A DNA stretch of 64,000 bases, taken from assembly GCA_028673005.1 (NCBI GenBank), contig CM054117.1, positions 868,001 to 932,000 on the forward strand, given 5' to 3'. The notes under the pieces were generated by a model that had not been told where the DNA came from, did not search any database, and saw nothing but the letters and a program-made list of their open reading frames with translations. This DNA is from Tanypteryx hageni. Taxonomy: Eukaryota; Arthropoda; Insecta; Odonata; Petaluridae. This document shows, one piece after another, positions 49,352 to 60,368 of this stretch. Position numbers and translations under genes: made by a program. How positions within the stretch are numbered: position 1 is the stretch's first letter; the number at the start of each line of letters is the position of its first letter.

Positions 49352-50042
49352 CCCATATTTACTCGTGTAATATCTGCACTTTTCTCTCCAAAAGTTCCTA
49401 TCAAAAAAGGGGGGTGCAGACATTATACGATACGTGCCCCTTCATCTTTTGATAGTAGGCCAAACCGTGAATTGCCTACTAACACTGCGTGCCTGGCGTG
49501 AGATGAGTATGCATTTTCTTCAGTAGGCGCAATATGCTGTGCATTTTATTTCCTAAATTTATAACCAAGGCATTTTTCAAAATGCCTAGAATAATATAAT
49601 AAGCATGATACACTTATCAGGAATTTTTTCAAATTTGTTGCCAGCTGTCAGTAGTAAACCCAAATCACGTTAATAGTCTATGTAAATAGAATAGTGTCAG
49701 ACAGAGTTCATTCTCTTAGAAAAGGTGTTTTGAGAGAAATAAAAAACTGAATTGCATATATTTTTCATTAAATACAAATGAATTTTGTTCAATTGCTTTA
49801 TAATTTGTGACATGCTCAAATCACATATTACCATAACTGCATTTATTGGGTTCCTTTTATGTTACAAAATCCTAAATGAATTTATGTATTTTTATTACTT
49901 TCTATAAAAGCAAATAACACAATCTTGCGATGGAAATGTGACACTAAATAGCTGTTGGTGTTGTTTGTATGTGCTTTCTTAAAGCTGTAAGTGATACATT
50001 TTATCCACAGAAATGTGATGAATGCTTCTATGTAACCGGGTC
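49352..50042 (+). mobile_element. Pogo-like element, left part (second copy)
   Basis: It begins CCATATTTACTCGTGTAATA and continues with strong similarity to 34059-34631. Shared landmarks are CCTACTAACACTGCnnnnCTGGCGTGAGATGAG, a CAGCTGTCAGTAGTAAACC-type block and the end GCTTCTATGTAACC. No transposase was found. The right end is lost at the junction with the gypsy remnant. Confidence 0.65.
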
Positions 50043-50178
50043 CTACGGGGTGGCTTTTCGTATTTTTCTTCCATTAAGTCATTATATGGTTTTCCGTTGA
50101 TGTGTACTTTAGCTAGAATTGGAGTCACGATGCAGGTTGATTCCTTGTTTGGAGGCCCGACTCCTTGGCCTCCAAACA

Positions 50179-51810
50179 TTAAAAGTTTAAATCCTGGTCC
50201 CACACTTGGCTGGGCTGCAATCTCTGATTAGCATCATTGACTCCACAGCTAGCTGACATATTCTCGATTCTTGGTGGTGGTCTAGTTACATCAATAACTA
50301 GTCGTTGATCTTTCCCGATCCGTGATTCATTCCTTACCTGGTAACCTCCTCTCCTGGGTCGATAATCTTGATATCTTCCTCTCCTGGGTTGGTATCTTTG
50401 AGTTTGGCTTCCTCTCATGGTCCATGGATCTTCAGCTTCCATACTTGAATCTTGGTTACCATATGCGGGCCGCTGTTCCCAATCATGATGACCTTGGAGG
50501 GCGTTGACCTGTGGGTTATTTCTTCCTCCTTTAGCTTCCCTGTTCCATATATCGCCATAATATCCTAGGCATGCAGGCAAACCCTCTAAATCCTTTGGTA
50601 ATTGGTCCCAGAGCAGCAACTTAATCCTATAGGGTAGTTGTCGTATTAGACATTGGATTATCTCCTGGTCACTCTTAACAGGTTCGATCAACCTGGCCGC
50701 CGCGATCATTTCAATGGCAAATTCCTTCATTGATTTTCCACTGGCTGATCTATATTGGCTCCTCATTACATGATATTCATAGGCCATTCTTGTCCCAATG
50801 TCCCAATAGCAAACAAGAAATCTGGTCTTAAATTCTTGGTACGTGGTGGGAATCGCATTCAAGGTTCCTGCCCAGGTTGCTGCCGTTCCCTTTAAACATG
50901 ATATCGCCTCTATGGCCTGTTCCTCCAATGGTATCCTGGTTCTATTAAAATATTGCTCTATGGCTTTTACAAATGCTATCAGGTGTTCAATGCAGTCCCC
51001 TCTAAATACAGGACGTTCTACCTCCATTGGTCCCCTCCATCGGGTGTTTCCTCCTAACCTTTCGTTACTCAAAACTTGTTGTGTTCCACCCCTTATTTTC
51101 TCATTTAAATTTTGTATTCCCCTTGTATTCTCATCTACTTTCTGTTCAAGTTCTTTATTATCATTCTGTTGTTTTTTCCCTAATGCTGTTAGACTAGACT
51201 CCATTTCCCGGAATCCGTTGTCTACCTTTTCGTTGGAGTTTGCCACCACATCTTTGATGCTGCTAATATTCCTATCTTGCTCCTCGAGTTGCTCATTGAT
51301 GGGTGCCACTGCTTCTTCCACACAACGTTCCCACTCCTGTTGATACTCCTTTAATTGCTGTTTAAACCTTTGCTCTATTACATCGATCTTATCATCTATG
51401 GTCTGTCTCAATTCTTTATTGATAGCCTCTAATCTCCGCATGATCTGCTTGTTGCCTTTCTCATTAACCAGTCCCATTTTCTTCTGACCCATTTCCAGTT
51501 CCTTTTGGCCTATCTCCATTTTCTTTTGGCCCACCTCCATTTTTATCATCATCTTCTGGATCATTATCATCATCGCTTGGTTTGTGTCTACGTTTTCTGG
51601 TTCCTTCTTCTCTGCGTCAGGGACCTGCCCTTCAGTGGTTACCAATACTTCTTTTCCTCCTATACTGTCACTGCTAGCATCATAAATGGCTAGTTCTTCC
51701 ATTCCTCTCCTCAAAAGGGATGTGCTAAGCACATGCTCACTTGATTCCTGTGATGCTGTCGATCCTGTCCTATCACGGTATTTGTAAAAGGCATCCCCTT
51801 GATGAGACAT
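50179..51810 (-). CDS. Gypsy Gag polyprotein, intact open frame (543 residues)
   Basis: Starts at ATG 51810 about 120 bases after the primer-binding site. The N-terminal third is a long predicted coiled coil with repeated heptad-like segments (MEVGQKKMEIGQKELEMGQK and KELRQTIDDKIDVIEQRFKQ). The retrotransposon gag capsid core follows with FRGDCIEHLIAFVKAIEQYF, GTAATWAGTLNAIPTTYQEF and KSMKEFAIEMIAAARLIEPV. The tail is Arg/Gly/Tyr-rich (RYQPRRGRYQDYRPRRGGYQ) with no CCHC zinc knuckle, so RNA binding probably relies on the basic repeats. The protease continues in another frame, consistent with a programmed frameshift. The open frame suggests a young or recently constrained copy. Confidence 0.9.
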   Translation of the reverse strand: MSHQGDAFYKYRDRTGSTASQESSEHVLSTSLLRRGMEELAIYDASSDSIGGKEVLVTTEGQVPDAEKKEPENVDTNQAMMIMIQKMMIKMEVGQKKMEIGQKELEMGQKKMGLVNEKGNKQIMRRLEAINKELRQTIDDKIDVIEQRFKQQLKEYQQEWERCVEEAVAPINEQLEEQDRNISSIKDVVANSNEKVDNGFREMESSLTALGKKQQNDNKELEQKVDENTRGIQNLNEKIRGGTQQVLSNERLGGNTRWRGPMEVERPVFRGDCIEHLIAFVKAIEQYFNRTRIPLEEQAIEAISCLKGTAATWAGTLNAIPTTYQEFKTRFLVCYWDIGTRMAYEYHVMRSQYRSASGKSMKEFAIEMIAAARLIEPVKSDQEIIQCLIRQLPYRIKLLLWDQLPKDLEGLPACLGYYGDIWNREAKGGRNNPQVNALQGHHDWEQRPAYGNQDSSMEAEDPWTMRGSQTQRYQPRRGRYQDYRPRRGGYQVRNESRIGKDQRLVIDVTRPPPRIENMSASCGVNDANQRLQPSQVWDQDLNF

Positions 51811-51949
51811 TCTTCCTTAATTTTTAATTAAAAAAACTAATAATAAATTGTTTATAATTATTGTTGACCCTCTCGAGCCTGTCACTTTTCTGACCCTCTC
51901 GTGTCTGTCACTATTCTGACCCTTTCGGGCCCCATGTTGGGCGCCATTT

Positions 51950-53301
51950 TGTCACGTTCCTCCTCCCCTCCGACTCTTCTTGTTTCCCTCGGCTTACTCG
52001 CGGTTCCGTGGGGTTTAGGCCCTATCAATGCTCACTCCTTTTTGTGAGTCGGCCGCACGTCGGGGATGGAAACGTCACAAATACAATGCAATGCATTTAT
52101 TATAACTAACAAACTATTCCAACGGAATTATTCAAACACAAAGAATTTAAATTGCATAAAACACATCATGAATGATTATATTAACCAAAGAAAATTCAAA
52201 TTGCATTATTCAAGCCCAAAGAATTGAAATCACATAAAACACTAATCATGAATAACAAAGAAAATTCATAGGCCATCATTCAAGCACAAAGGATGGAAAT
52301 CACATTAAACACTAGTCCTGAATGGTTATATCAAACATGGAAAATTCAAATGGTATCATTCAAGCACAAGTAATTGAAATCACATAAAACACTAATCATG
52401 AATGATTATATCAAGCCAAGGAAATTCATATGGCATTATTCAAGCACAAGTAATTGAAATCACATAAAACACTAATCATGAATAACAAAGAAAATTCATA
52501 TGCCATCATTCAAGCACAAAGGATGGAAATCACATTAAACACTAATCATGAATGGTTATATCAAACATGGAAAATTCAAATGGTATCATTCAAGCACAAA
52601 TAATTGAAATCACGTAAAACACTAATCATGAATAATTATAATAAACAAAGAAAATTCATATGGCATTATTCAAGCCCAAAGAATTGAAATCACGTAAAAC
52701 ACTAATCACTGTGGGTTTAATGGCTTTCAGTTCATTCTTGCCTAAGTTATTAAGTTGGGCCATCACTTCCAGCGTATTGCCACCATTAATAATCGTACTT
52801 ATCACTCAATTAGTTGTTTTACCGACGTCACTCGCTGGTAGTGACGGAAATCTTCCTTTTCACACCCAATCTATGGTTTTTCTTTGCAACAGAGATTTTT
52901 TCCTGGGTTTCGTGACTTCTCCCTTTCTTCCTGGCCAACTCTCGTTAGGTTTTGCTCCGAGCTCCCTTCTCTCTCATCACGTTCGCCAGACTACTTTTCA
53001 TCAACCTCCTCGCTCTCGCTACCCGACTTATCTTCTCTCGCTCTTTTTCTCGGTTTTTAACCTTGAACTTTCTCTTTTTGGTCAGCTGACTCGCTCGTCG
53101 CAACGCGTACTTGCAGGCGAACACACGAACTAACGCACAACTCTCCTTGTGTGCGGTTATGTAATCGGAAGGTTCCCGTTCCGTTACAGTATATACGTTT
53201 GATCTCACTACACTTTTTGCCTCGAAATTAACTACGTGTGCCTGACAATTCACTGCCAATTATGCTAATAATGTGTAGCAACAGAACCAAAGTGACTGAC
53301 A
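51950..53301 (-). repeat. Gypsy LTR with internal higher-order tandem array
   Basis: The LTR starts TGTCAGTCAC on the minus strand (53301) and ends GTGACA (51950), with a 5-bp inverted repeat at the ends. The lower coordinate is fixed by the primer-binding site; the upper one is inferred. A tandem array fills 52090-52720. Confidence 0.65.
52090..52720. repeat. 70/80/80-bp tandem array, 230-bp higher-order period
   Basis: A motif containing ATTGAAATCACATAAAACAC recurs at 52221, 52291, 52371, 52451, 52521, 52601 and 52681. The spacing is 70, 80, 80, 70, 80, 80. The 70-bp member carries GGATGGAAATCAC, so three subunit types form a 230-bp unit repeated twice, with partial units on both sides. 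Confidence 0.85.
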
Positions 53302-53447
53302 CCATCTACCTCGCACATTTAATATCTCTCACTAATAAGCGTGTAGCATTAACAGTAAACTGTGGAATTTTAGACTAGGGAATCCCCGGGTTCCCCCTCC
53401 CCTCTGATGCATGCGCTGAGCATCTTGTACAGAAATAACTTTTTTGG

Positions 53448-53999
53448 GACATATGGCTTAGTTAGTATTATTTGTGACATCAGGCTGTATGTTTAGATGG
53501 ATTTTAATCGAAATCCTTAGAGCCATTTTTGAGTAAATCGAATTTTGTTTCAAAATATCCAAGAAACAAGTACGCTTAATTGTTGCACAATATCGTTTAT
53601 CTCTTCAGAATGTCTTTTATGAATGATATTATCCATAAATATGAGATATAATTCCATTTTGTTTAACCATAAGGCTGTAGTTAGAGATTGAATGGATCGC
53701 GGCGGAGGCGTGACGTCATAAAGCTTAGGTAAGGTAGCTTAGCGTACATTGTAATGTCACTGGATGCCATATAGTGCTTTCAAGAGACATATGGCTTTCA
53801 CAGTGTTATTTGTGACATCAGGCTATACAATTGGATTGATTTTAATCAAATTCTTTGGAGCCATTTTTGAGTAAAACAAATTTTAAAAAAAATCGCCAAG
53901 AATAAACTATCCTTTATTTTTGTGCAATATCATTTTTATGAAAAAAGGGTCTGCAAAAGATGATATATAGCACAAATACGAGATATAATTCGATTTTAT
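53448..53999. repeat. Tandem duplication, two divergent units about 335 bp apart
   Basis: The blocks 53448-53660 and 53784-53999 share GACATATGGCTT, TTGTGACATCAGGCT, GGAGCCATTTTTGAGTAAA and GAGATATAATTC in the same order. No coding content. Confidence 0.75.
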
Positions 54000-54056
54000 G
54001 TATGCGTTTGGGCCCTAGACTGGCAAACAGACCGAAAACCAATTTTATGGACTCAG

Positions 54057-54127
54057 AAATCTCCAAGTCGAATTTTTTCCTGATAACAATACTTTCTCAA
54101 TATACCTACTACATATATGAGAAAGTA
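54057..54127 (-). repeat. Terminus of the ACTTTCTC element family
   Basis: The complement reads ACTTTCTCATATATG, then ATTGAGAAAGTATTGTTATC and a TTCGACTTGGAGATTTC-like segment. It matches the left end of the element at 36303 in opposite orientation. Confidence 0.6.
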
Positions 54128-54129
54128 AA

Positions 54130-55605
54130 AATCTGATATGGCAAAATTCCATTTTATTGGTGAGTTTGGTCCAACTACTTCTATTACTAATGTTCTTGAG
54201 TCTTTTACAAATTTTTTTGATACCACCCTAGTTGAGACAATTGTTTTGGAAACAAACAGGTATGCCGAAAATTGTTTAAAAAATGTTGTTCTTTCCTCCC
54301 GATCTTGATTTAACAAATGGAAACCTGTTGATCTAGCGGAAATATATGTATATTTGGGAATCATCGTAAATGGGTATTGTACAAAAGCCTACACTACGTT
54401 CTTATTTTTCAAGAAATCCACTTTGGGAAACTTTAATATTCCCCTAAACAATGTCTCTAGATAGGTATGAAAGTATTTCAAAATTTTTCATTTTGTTGAT
54501 AATTCAAAAATTAAACAAACAAAACAAAACAAAACAAAACAAAAAATTGTTCAAAATTCAACCTATCATTGATTATCTACAATGTAAATTTCAAAGTATT
54601 TATTTACCAAAAGAAAATATTGTTGTGGATGAATCTCTAACACTTTGGAAGGGATTTCTGTCATTCAAGCAATATATTCCTTTGAAGTCTTCTAAATTTG
54701 GAATAAAGACTTTCAAGCTTTGTGAATCGGACACTGGGTACTTACGGAATTTTATTGTTTACTCTGGGGCCAATTCTACAATTTCTGTTTTTGATATTCC
54801 AGATGGACTCAAAACATCAGCAATAGTAATTAAATTATTGGAACCTTTATTAGGAAAAGGTTATAATTTATGGATGGCTAACTACTATAACTCAACTGAT
54901 TTGGCGAAATTTTTAATGAACCGAGGTACTAACGTTGCTGGAACATTACATTTAAATAGAAAAAATGTCTCAAAAGAGATAAAATCTATAAAATTAAAAA
55001 TAGGGGAACACATTTCCAAAGTAAGCAATAATGTAATGATCATGAAGTGGGGAGATAAAAAACCGGTTACATTCATATCAACCTTTAATACCAACAACTT
55101 TCGAGAAAAAGATGGAGTTTCTAAACCAGTATGCATTTTAGAATACAATACAGCAATGAGAGGGGTTGATCTAAAAGATCAGAAATTACAGCCCTACCTA
55201 CTTGAATGCAAAAAAAACAATAAATGGTACATTAAATTATTCAGACGATTCTTAAATGTTTCAGTATACAATGCACTGGTAACCTTCAATAGTTCTCAAA
55301 ATAAGATGAACCATCTCAGCTTTCGCCTTCTGCTAATAAATCAGATTCTAGAGAAATATGGGACTAGTTCTGAGTCACCAAGTGCCAGACGACACCGGTA
55401 AATCTGTCACCACGCCGTTTACTTGAAAGGCACTTCGTAAAAAAACTATCGCCAACAGGGAAAAAAGTAAGGCCACAAAGAAGCTGCACAGTGTGCTCGG
55501 CTAAAGGGAAAAGAAAGGACACTATATACTGGTGCCCTGATTGTGATGTGGGCCTGTGTTTATAGGAATGCTTTAAAAATTACCACACCAAGGTAAATAT
55601 TTAAG
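54130..55605 (+). pseudogene. piggyBac transposase B (PGBD4-like), few lesions
   Basis: The N-terminal part, 54130-54460, has PTTSITNVLESFTNFFDTTL and VDLAEIYVYLGIIVNG with two stops. A long open frame, 54451-55401, carries ENIVVDESLTLWKGFLSFKQ (first catalytic aspartate) and NLWMANYYNSTDLAKFLMNR. In that second motif the family usually has an aspartate before NYY/NWF, and here it is alanine. TAMRGVDLKDQ holds the third aspartate. After one frameshift near 55395 the C-terminus gives RRLLERHFVKKLSPTGKK and CSAKGKRKDTIYWCPDCDVG, the cysteine-rich end. An in-frame (CAAAA)n tract at 54510-54545 adds a Lys/Gln/Asn/Thr run. TTAA ends were not located. Confidence 0.85.
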
Positions 55606-55619
55606 CAGTGAATCAAATG

Positions 55620-56036
55620 TCAAGGACTGTATCGTAAGTAAAGCCTTTTTTATATTCATTAATCATTTTTAAATAACCTGCAAAAGTTTTACGTAATTTA
55701 ATGAGTAATTAAAAAAGATATAAAACATCATATAACAAGCTGCACACTCAGGGATTTTCGTGAAATTTACTACTACAAACATGACCTCCGCGTGCGGATA
55801 TCTCGTCTGGCTTGAAGGGTTCAAGTGGTCACAAAAATCTGGTTTTGACTTACATCGCACCTTCCTGGCACACATCCCCAATGTAAATGGAGGACTTACT
55901 GTAATGTCTATACTTCTTTATGTAAAAATGATAAGATAATATTAAAAATATAAAACAATTTTGAAAACTTTAATTTAAATCAATTCCTTATCTAACATGG
56001 CAGCGTCAAATATTTTGATGTTGACGATTGGCAGAA
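55620..56036. other. Non-coding stretch
   Basis: No gene or terminal repeat supported. Confidence 0.5.
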
Positions 56037-57717
56037 TTAATCTGTAATTCGTCTCTGCCTTGCTGTAGATTGCATAGATTTATAAAGCTGACAATATGGT
56101 AATGTACATTGTTCAATAGCATGTTTCAATTTAAGGCTTCTGTCCATGATAAACTCTGCTTCAAAAAGACCACTTGCAAGCCTTCATAACAAGCATTCAC
56201 AACTCTGCACCATAATTTGCTCCATCCAGCATTTAAAGTTGACTAGGTCACCTCATCCCATGATGCTTTGATGTCTGCAATTGCGTGGACAATGTATAGC
56301 TCATGCCAGAAGTTTGGGAGGACACTCTTGGGATTTTCCTCCAATGCCTTTCCAAGTTTTCTCATGGTCCTTCTGGTGTTGAGGCACTTGAAGGTTTGAT
56401 AACTCCCTGGTCTAGAGGTTGGAGTGTGGAAGTCATGTAGGGTGGCATACACACAACCTGCACATCTGAGATTATATATTGCAAAATTACAGAAGGATGA
56501 CAAGGAGCAATATCAAGAACAAGGAGACCTTGAATGGAAGGTCCTTTTGTGCAGGAATTCTCTTGCCCGGGGCACAAAATAGGTGGTGAATCAATCTGTG
56601 AACATGGCTGCCGTTACCCATGCCTTCCTATTAGACTGCCAAATAATGGGTCAAGGGGAATTATGTTTACCCTTTAGTGCCCTGGGGTTCACTGTACGGT
56701 AAACCAGCAGAGCAAGGTCAGGTGGTCTTGAACCCAGGCACCAATTTTTCTTGATGACATCCTTTTCCAAAATAATCCTGTCTCATCAGCACTAAATGCT
56801 TGGTGGAGGTGGTAATAATTCTTTTCAGTTATGTATGACGTCACACAGTTTTGACCCCACCACACTCCACCCAAAATACAAATTTTCAAAAAATATAATT
56901 GGTTTGAAATCACTTTTCATTTAGAAAAACACAAAAAATAACAATATAGCATTGCGTTCTGAATTACATAATACTTGTGTAAATATCTTGGAATGGGATT
57001 GTTTGTGCAATGATGCCATCAATGTTTCTCTCTCATTCTATTGTTCTCAAGAAATGCTGAACCAAGCACTAGCCCAGGCCCAAAGACCCTTCCTCCTCCC
57101 TTTCCAAATAGCTCTCAAGTGTTGACGCAATGAAAAAATATTCATCTCAAGAGTATAGAAGTCACAGAGCAGATAAACAGTGCCTACATCCCCTCCCTCT
57201 ATGCAGTTCATCTCGGCCGTTGGTAATCGTTCTCTTCAGTTATCCTTAAAAACTTTCTGGAACTGCTTTGCAGCTTGGTGGTCAGCAGAAGCACTCTCAC
57301 CAGAAAATTTGACATTGTGCAGATTGGAATGTGTTCTGAACTTGTCAAATAACCATCACAAAATTTACAGTCTTTTGAAGGCTCTCTTCCCTTCTCACAA
57401 ACCATTTAGTAGATACGCTGCACCTTCTCCTGGATCACAGTGCCACCGAGTGCTACTCCCTTCTGTGTCTGCTCCTCAATCCAAGTGCTCAGTAACCTCT
57501 GTCTTATTCTACTGCATGGACCTATTACTCATACTCCTTATGGAATCACTAGTATCAGCAGCAGCTACAAGACTCGCTTCAATGGGTTCCTTGTTCTTTT
57601 GAATGGTGCGAATAGTCGATTTATTAACTCCATACTCCCATGCCAAAACACCAAAATTTTGAACCGATACATTTCAAAGAATTTCTTTCCTCCTTGCGAT
57701 GTCTGCCTTTGGCATGC
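56037..57717 (-). pseudogene. Tigger-type transposase, decayed copy 2
   Basis: Read down from 57717: a psq helix with VLAWEYGVNKSTIRTIQKNK (about 57640-57590), the CENPB region with WIEEQTQKGVALGGTVIQEK near 57470 and FSGESASADH-like remnants near 57290. The first catalytic motif is FSADETGLFWKRM near 56780. The second lies in VVCMPPYMTSTLQPLDQGVI near 56430 after the LVLDIAPCHPSV stretch. The C-terminus MDRSLKLKHAIEQCTLPY precedes a stop at 56037. A roughly 360-base non-matching segment (about 56820-57180) looks inserted. The right terminal repeat (complement CAGTAAAACCTCACACAAC) ends at 57897 with TA next to it. Confidence 0.8.
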
Positions 57718-57899
57718 AGAGAGAAACTAAGTGAATATTTGAGGTGCCGGAGGCAGCATGGTAAATTAATATGTTGCAAAGTTTTCGGATTTTTATCTCG
57801 GACCCTTTCCCCTTGCCTGTAAATGGACCACCTTGCAAGAAAGTTGGCATAAAAATGAAATGCACTGCATGAATCTATGTTGTGTGAGGTTTTACTGTA

Positions 57900-58935
57900 C
57901 TGCACCAGGGTTTAAGGTTGCAAAAGATCACTTACTCTAATATTATGTGGAAATGCTTTAGGAGACTTTAAATATAAACCAATGGTAATATACCGCTCAG
58001 AAAATCCTCGTGGATTGAAAGCAAAGATTAAATCAGATCTACCTGTCTTCTGGAGGTCTAATAAGAAAGCATGGGTTATATGTAAACTATTTGAAGATTG
58101 GTTTGCTAACTGCTTCGTCCAGCAAGTGAATAAATACCCGAGCTTGAAGAATTTACCATTTAAAGTGCTTCTCATCTTGGACAATGCTCCAGGACACCCT
58201 GTTTCTCTTGCAGAAGGCCATTCCGATGCCGAAGTTTAATTCTTGTCACCAAACACAACTCCACTCCTACGGCACATGGATCAAGGGATCATTGAGACCT
58301 TCAAATAGCATTACATCCAGTGAACTTTCAACCATATTTTAGAGCAAATGGACAACAATTCTTTGATGTCTGTTCGCGAATGCTGGAATTCATTCAACAT
58401 ACAAACAGCTATTGATATGATAAGAAAATTTTGGGATGAATTAACAGAATCAACAATGAATGCCTGCTGGCAGAAACTTTGGCCCAAAGCTGTTCATTCC
58501 AAAGGCTATCCAATAATTCGCGGGGAAGTTGATAGAATCATCGAAATTGCTAGAAATGTTAGTGGGGAGGGCTTTGAAGTTTTAAAAGAGGAAGAAATGG
58601 AAGATTTACTCAACTTTCAGCAAGAAGAATTGACCAATGAGTAACTTGTGGAACTTGCACATTCAAGTGAAAGCGAAAAAGATGTAGAACCAAAGAAACC
58701 ACATTTTACAATGAAGACATTAGTGAAAATTTTAAAGATGGCTAACGAGTTGAAAGAGAAAGTAATGCAGGTTGATCCATCCATGGAAAGGAGCATCAAT
58801 TTCAAGAGAATATTAGACTTGGCAATATTTCCCTATGAAGAAATTTATAAAAAATTAAAAACTAAAGAGAAGCAGCTTCAGATAACCAAATTCCTGAAGC
58901 CAAGTTCCTCCTCTTCTTCTACCATCTCCAAATAA
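57900..58935 (+). pseudogene. Tigger-type transposase, C-terminal half, copy 3
   Basis: Starts abruptly at APGFKVAKDHL directly after the terminal repeat of copy 2. It continues with SENPRGLKAKIKSDLPVFWR, KVLLILDNAPGHPVSLAEGH near 58170 (second catalytic aspartate), HMDQGIIETFK, NACWQKLWPKAVHS near 58460 and a serine-rich end at 58935. There are about four lesions (frameshift near 57935, stops at 58239, 58308 and 58642). The N-terminal half with the first catalytic residue is missing. It runs opposite to copy 2. Confidence 0.85.
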
Positions 58936-59530
58936 CACCCTTCTGAAACACCTCCAACACCATATGTTACCTGCTACATCATTCATGGTGAGTTGATAAC
59001 ATTTTCTCATTTTCTTATTTTTTCTCAATTTTCATGTTCGTCGGCTTTCTTTTATTTTAAGCTATCTGTTTCTGTCCTATGACCGCTAATAAGGTAAAAC
59101 AATTGCACTTGCTCTCCCTCCCTTTTTTTCTGCTCTCAGGACTTTCACCCGCCACAGGACTGCCTTACTCTTTTGGTCCTCCCACGGTCGTGTGCGTCTT
59201 AGGTCTCACAGGGTTTGGAAACTAGGAAAAAGTGAAGGAGGGAGGGTGGCACTGCATACCTCGGCTTAAGTGTGCTGGGATAGCCACGCTACAAACATGT
59301 TATAAAACCAAACTCACATAGATAAATATTTTTGTTTTTGAACTCCCTGGCTTCACACCACCCATTGACCACAATTTAGCAAACATAGAAAAAGGGCTCA
59401 ATTTCGTTTTACTAACATGACCTATGTCAGTGGGTGCACTAAATTGCACGGAAACACCAAACAAAAAATACGAGATTAAATACCGATGAGATTAAACATG
59501 GAGCAAAACAAATTTTTACGCCCCTCCAAA
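58936..59530. other. Non-coding stretch
   Basis: Probably the 3' flank of Tigger copy 3. No terminal repeat or gene found. Confidence 0.45.
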
Positions 59531-59534
59531 AAAT

Positions 59535-59602
<68 letters not shown>
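59531..59602. repeat. (AT)n microsatellite
   Basis: About 36 uninterrupted TA dinucleotides at the edge of a Penelope pseudo-LTR on the plus strand. Confidence 0.95.
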
Positions 59603-59606
<4 letters not shown>

Positions 59607-59609
59607 CTT

Positions 59610-59936
59610 ACAGAAAAGGAAAGGTAAAATTCACTCCCTTTCTGTCTTCCCCCTACCAATCCCCAACCCCCTCCGTATCCTCCAATCCTCGACCTTTCCG
59701 CACTACCCTTCCACCCCCATGCCTCCACCAAGTGTCACTGCCATCAGTTCTATCTCTGTAGCTGATGAAGGAATAACTCCGAAAGCTTCTACGTTTGTGA
59801 TGTTTCTGTGTTGTTTTAGTATTCTTTTACGTGTGTCGCTTCGACATCCCCAGGGCATCGCCAACCTAAAGTCATCCGATTGGTGACGATTGGTGAGTGT
59901 TCACTGGGCTTCCTCATCCCAACATCTTGTTACCAT

Positions 59937-59938
<2 letters not shown>
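59610..59938 (+). mobile_element. Penelope-like pseudo-LTR fragment, plus strand
   Basis: It contains TTACGTGTGTCGCTTCGACA, GGTGAGTGTTCACTGGGCTT and TTGTTACCATCC in the same order as the complement of the pseudo-LTR at 60012-60222, so it is a diverged copy in opposite orientation. A hammerhead-like motif lies at 59758-59792. It is bounded by (AT)n on both sides. Confidence 0.65.
59758..59792 (+). ncRNA. Hammerhead-like ribozyme motif
   Basis: GTAG (59758-59761), CTGATGA (59762-59768), a GGA/TCC helix II with loop ATAAC, GAAA (59781-59784), then CTAC (59789-59792) pairing with the opening GTAG. Helix III would be extremely short, as described for ribozymes in Penelope-like elements. Function is unproven. 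Confidence 0.45.

Positions 59939-60011
<73 letters not shown>
59939..60011. repeat. (AT)n microsatellite between two inverted pseudo-LTRs
   Basis: About 36 TA dinucleotides separating the plus-strand and minus-strand Penelope terminal repeats. Confidence 0.95.
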
Positions 60012-60015
<4 letters not shown>

Positions 60016-60222
60016 CTAAAGGAAAAGAACAGGTAGTGATGAGGGTGGTAACAAGGTGTTGAGGGAAGCCCAGCGGACACTCACCAAGTTGAGGACCAAG
60101 CTGGCAGGCTGCTGGGGGCGTCGAAGAGACACGTAAAACACACGAACACAAAAACACACGCAAGCTTATCGGGCCTAAGCCCTTCTTCAGCGAAAGAGTA
60201 ACGTAAAGTGACACACTGGGCG
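60012..60222 (-). repeat. Penelope pseudo-LTR, downstream copy
   Basis: Shares TTAACTAAAGGAAA, GGGAAGCCCAGCGGACACTC and the GGGCCTAAGCCCTTCTTCAG segment with 63302-63512. On the minus strand this last part reads CTGAAGA-GGGC-TTAG-GCCC-GATAA, resembling a hammerhead core with two core changes. Confidence 0.85.
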
Positions 60223-60368
60223 GGAAATGATAGGGTGATGTGGGAAGGTTGATGATTGGAGGAGGTGGGGAGTAGGAGGGGTGGATAGCCAATAAAGAGG
60301 GAGTGTGATGAGGTAGAGTCCGAATAGTTACAAAGTAACAAGGAGACATTGTAACGGGGCTGATAGGG

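Larger units (their letters stand above)
50045..53301 (-). mobile_element. Ty3/gypsy element, 5' LTR plus gag, truncated in protease
   Basis: On the minus strand, a 1.35-kb LTR (53301-51950) is followed by a lysine-type primer-binding site TGGCGCCCAACATGGGGC (51946-51929) and an open gag (51810-50179). The first part of the protease lies in a shifted frame and has PILAKVHINGKPYNDLMEE (to about 50045). The rest of pol is missing, cut at the junction with the pogo-like remnant. Confidence 0.85.

Noticed and set aside
59939..60011. CRISPR-like or satellite array
   Set aside because: It is a plain dinucleotide microsatellite without spacers.
59930..60349. Open frame across the (AT)n tract and pseudo-LTR
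   Set aside because: Its Ile/Tyr run is the microsatellite and the rest is terminal-repeat sequence.
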